DNA of 64,000 nt from assembly GCA_946887075.1 (NCBI GenBank), contig CAMPKA010000002.1, positions 62,001 to 126,000 on the forward strand, written 5' to 3'. Numbering within the stretch: the stretch's first letter is position 1; every line of letters starts with the position of its first letter. The notes below the pieces were generated by a model. It was not told the origin of the DNA and did not search any database. It saw only the letters and a list, made by a program, of their open reading frames with translations. Made by a program: the position numbers and the translations under genes. Below are positions 62,794 through 64,000 of the stretch, piece after piece. The stretch comes from an uncultured Salinimicrobium sp. (GTDB taxonomy: Bacteria; Bacteroidota; Bacteroidia; Flavobacteriales; Flavobacteriaceae).

Positions 62794-64000
62794 ATGAGGT
62801 TTTCACCTTTTATTCTCTTCATCTCGACCTTTTTTCTGATCATTCAAAGCCTGTACGCACAGGACAGTTCCCGGGCTCGCCTATATGGCTCGGTAAAATC
62901 TGCTTCCGGGGAAACTTTGCCGGCAGTGACCCTGCTTCTCAAAGGCACTTCACAAGGTGTTATGACAGACGTCAATGGCTTTTTTGAAATAGAAGACATC
63001 GAACCAAGCAAATACACCCTGCAGATTTGGTATCTGGGATATGAGTCCCAGGAGAAAACGATCAGCCTGCGTGCGGGTCAGAACCTGGAACTCGATGTTG
63101 TGATGAAGGAAAAAACCGAAGACCTGGAAAGCGTAACCCTCCTGGGAAAATCCACCACCGCGCTTATCCGGCAACAGGCCTACCTGGTCAGCGCGATTTC
63201 TGCTGAGGCCTTGTATAATAGCACCTCTGATGCCCAACAGATGCTCGACCGCGTGCCCGGGGTCCGAATTCTTGAAGACGGAGGGCTTGGTTCTGACACG
63301 AATTTTACGCTGAACGGATTCTCAGGAGATCAGGTCAGATTCTTTATAGACGGGATTCCGATGGACCATTTCGGATCTGCCCTGGGCCTGAGCAGCATTT
63401 CTGTCAATTCGATAGAGCGCATCGAGGTCTATAAGGGAGTGGTACCGGTGTGGCTGGGAACAGATGCACTCGGGGGTGCGGTCAACATCATAACGAAGCG
63501 GGGCGCCAATTTCCTGGATGCCTCCTATTCCCTGGGATCCTTTAATACCCACAGGGTCTCGGCCAATGGCGCATACACAAAGGCAGAATCGGGTTTTACC
63601 TTCCGTGGGAATATCAACTACAATTACTCCGATAACAATTATGAGGTCTGGGTGCCCATAAGCCGGGAGAATGCCATAGTGGATACCGCAGAGGTGGAAC
63701 GCTTCCATGACAGGTACCGGTCCGCCAGTGCCAGGATCGAAACAGGCGTGGTGGAACGGAAATATGCCGATCAACTTTTGCTGAGCATCATGGCTGCCAC
63801 CGATGAAAAGGAAGTACAGCACGGCGCCACCATGAACAGTGTCTATGGGGGTATCGTGAACAACAGCGAATCTCTGATTGCTGCCCTGAAGTACAGCAAA
63901 AGAGATATTTTCATCCAAGGCCTGGACCTGAGCTTATACAACGCCTTCAACATCACCAAAAGCGAGGTCATCGATACGCTCCGGGGGGTGACCTATAACT
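62794..64000 (+). CDS. TonB-dependent receptor with carboxypeptidase-like N-terminal domain, 3'-truncated by window edge
   Basis: 402 codons from ATG at 62794 stay open to the end of the window. A signal peptide (1-23, ending YAQ) is followed by a carboxypeptidase-regulatory-like domain (about 28-110) and the plug: ALYNSTSDAQQMLDRVPGVRI, GFSGDQVRFFIDGIP and EVYKGVVPVWLGTDALGGAVNIITKRG, the last two divided by a short loop. The start of a beta-barrel follows. There is no SusC-type VVVxGYG box, and no susD is visible, so it is a general TonB receptor, maybe for siderophore, vitamin or peptide. Confidence 0.9.
   Translation, partial: MRFSPFILFISTFFLIIQSLYAQDSSRARLYGSVKSASGETLPAVTLLLKGTSQGVMTDVNGFFEIEDIEPSKYTLQIWYLGYESQEKTISLRAGQNLELDVVMKEKTEDLESVTLLGKSTTALIRQQAYLVSAISAEALYNSTSDAQQMLDRVPGVRILEDGGLGSDTNFTLNGFSGDQVRFFIDGIPMDHFGSALGLSSISVNSIERIEVYKGVVPVWLGTDALGGAVNIITKRGANFLDASYSLGSFNTHRVSANGAYTKAESGFTFRGNINYNYSDNNYEVWVPISRENAIVDTAEVERFHDRYRSASARIETGVVERKYADQLLLSIMAATDEKEVQHGATMNSVYGGIVNNSESLIAALKYSKRDIFIQGLDLSLYNAFNITKSEVIDTLRGVTYN

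Noticed and set aside
1..64000. tRNA, rRNA, CRISPR array, insertion sequence or prophage
   Set aside because: No clover-leaf pattern, direct-repeat array, transposase, integrase or phage gene was found on reading both strands, though a short tRNA could be missed without a computed search.

Overview
The window looks like chromosome of a marine-type member of the Flavobacteriaceae (Bacteroidota). The support is two SusD genes and a SusC receptor, a second TonB-dependent receptor with a carboxypeptidase-like N-terminal domain, TAnnTTTG-type -7 promoter boxes, weak Shine-Dalgarno sequences, many lipoproteins, and a short LeuA of the flavobacterial type. Base composition looks balanced (near 50% GC by eye), so a moderate-GC genus is likely. 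Genus and species cannot be named from this sequence.

Positions 1-28.4 kb are a carbohydrate-use region. It opens with the 3' part of a SusD gene, a secreted GH130 protein and a sugar MFS transporter. On the minus strand follow a glycerophosphodiesterase lipoprotein and a unit of alpha/alpha-toroid lipoprotein, FAH-family hydrolase and SDR. An AraC regulator is divergent from that unit. Next comes an eight-gene minus-strand operon of about 11 kb: SusC, SusD, SDR, TSUP exporter, DapA-family lyase, Na+/solute symporter, enolase-superfamily dehydratase and SMP-30 lactonase. This reads as import of a glycan followed by oxidation of the sugar to lactone, acid, 2-keto-3-deoxy acid and cleavage products, without phosphorylation. 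The FAH and second SDR offer an alternative diketo-acid ending. The substrate is not known. Directly divergent from SusC sits a glpD-glpK-glpF operon with a convergent DeoR-type regulator. A SASA-family esterase, a second sugar MFS transporter and a DUF3616 protein close the region.

Positions 29.7-56.2 kb hold most of the branched-chain amino acid supply. thrA-thrB-thrC (minus) makes threonine. ilvD-ilvB-ilvN-ilvC-ilvA (minus) makes isoleucine and valine. leuA-leuC-leuD-leuB (plus) makes leucine, divergent from a large helical-repeat protein of unknown function. Genes overlap by 1 or 4 bases at many junctions. I find an untracked 34-codon, isoleucine-rich leader ORF before thrA and a 26-codon ORF with a strong hairpin before leuA. 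Between thr and ilv lie a methyltransferase, two DUF3857/transglutaminase-like proteins (one with and one without the catalytic residues), a DUF4256 protein, an AlkD-like glycosylase and two small secreted proteins sharing an identical 18-base sequence upstream.

Positions 56.2-64 kb are stress and redox functions: UspA, DoxX, a DODA-type dioxygenase, two YceI proteins, a DsbA/FrnE-type oxidoreductase, a Rossmann-like protein, a maltose-type acetyltransferase, an APC permease and the start of a TonB-dependent receptor cut by the window edge. A perfect Crp/Fnr-type palindrome lies between yceI and the acetyltransferase gene. No rRNA, tRNA, CRISPR array, insertion sequence or prophage was recognised.
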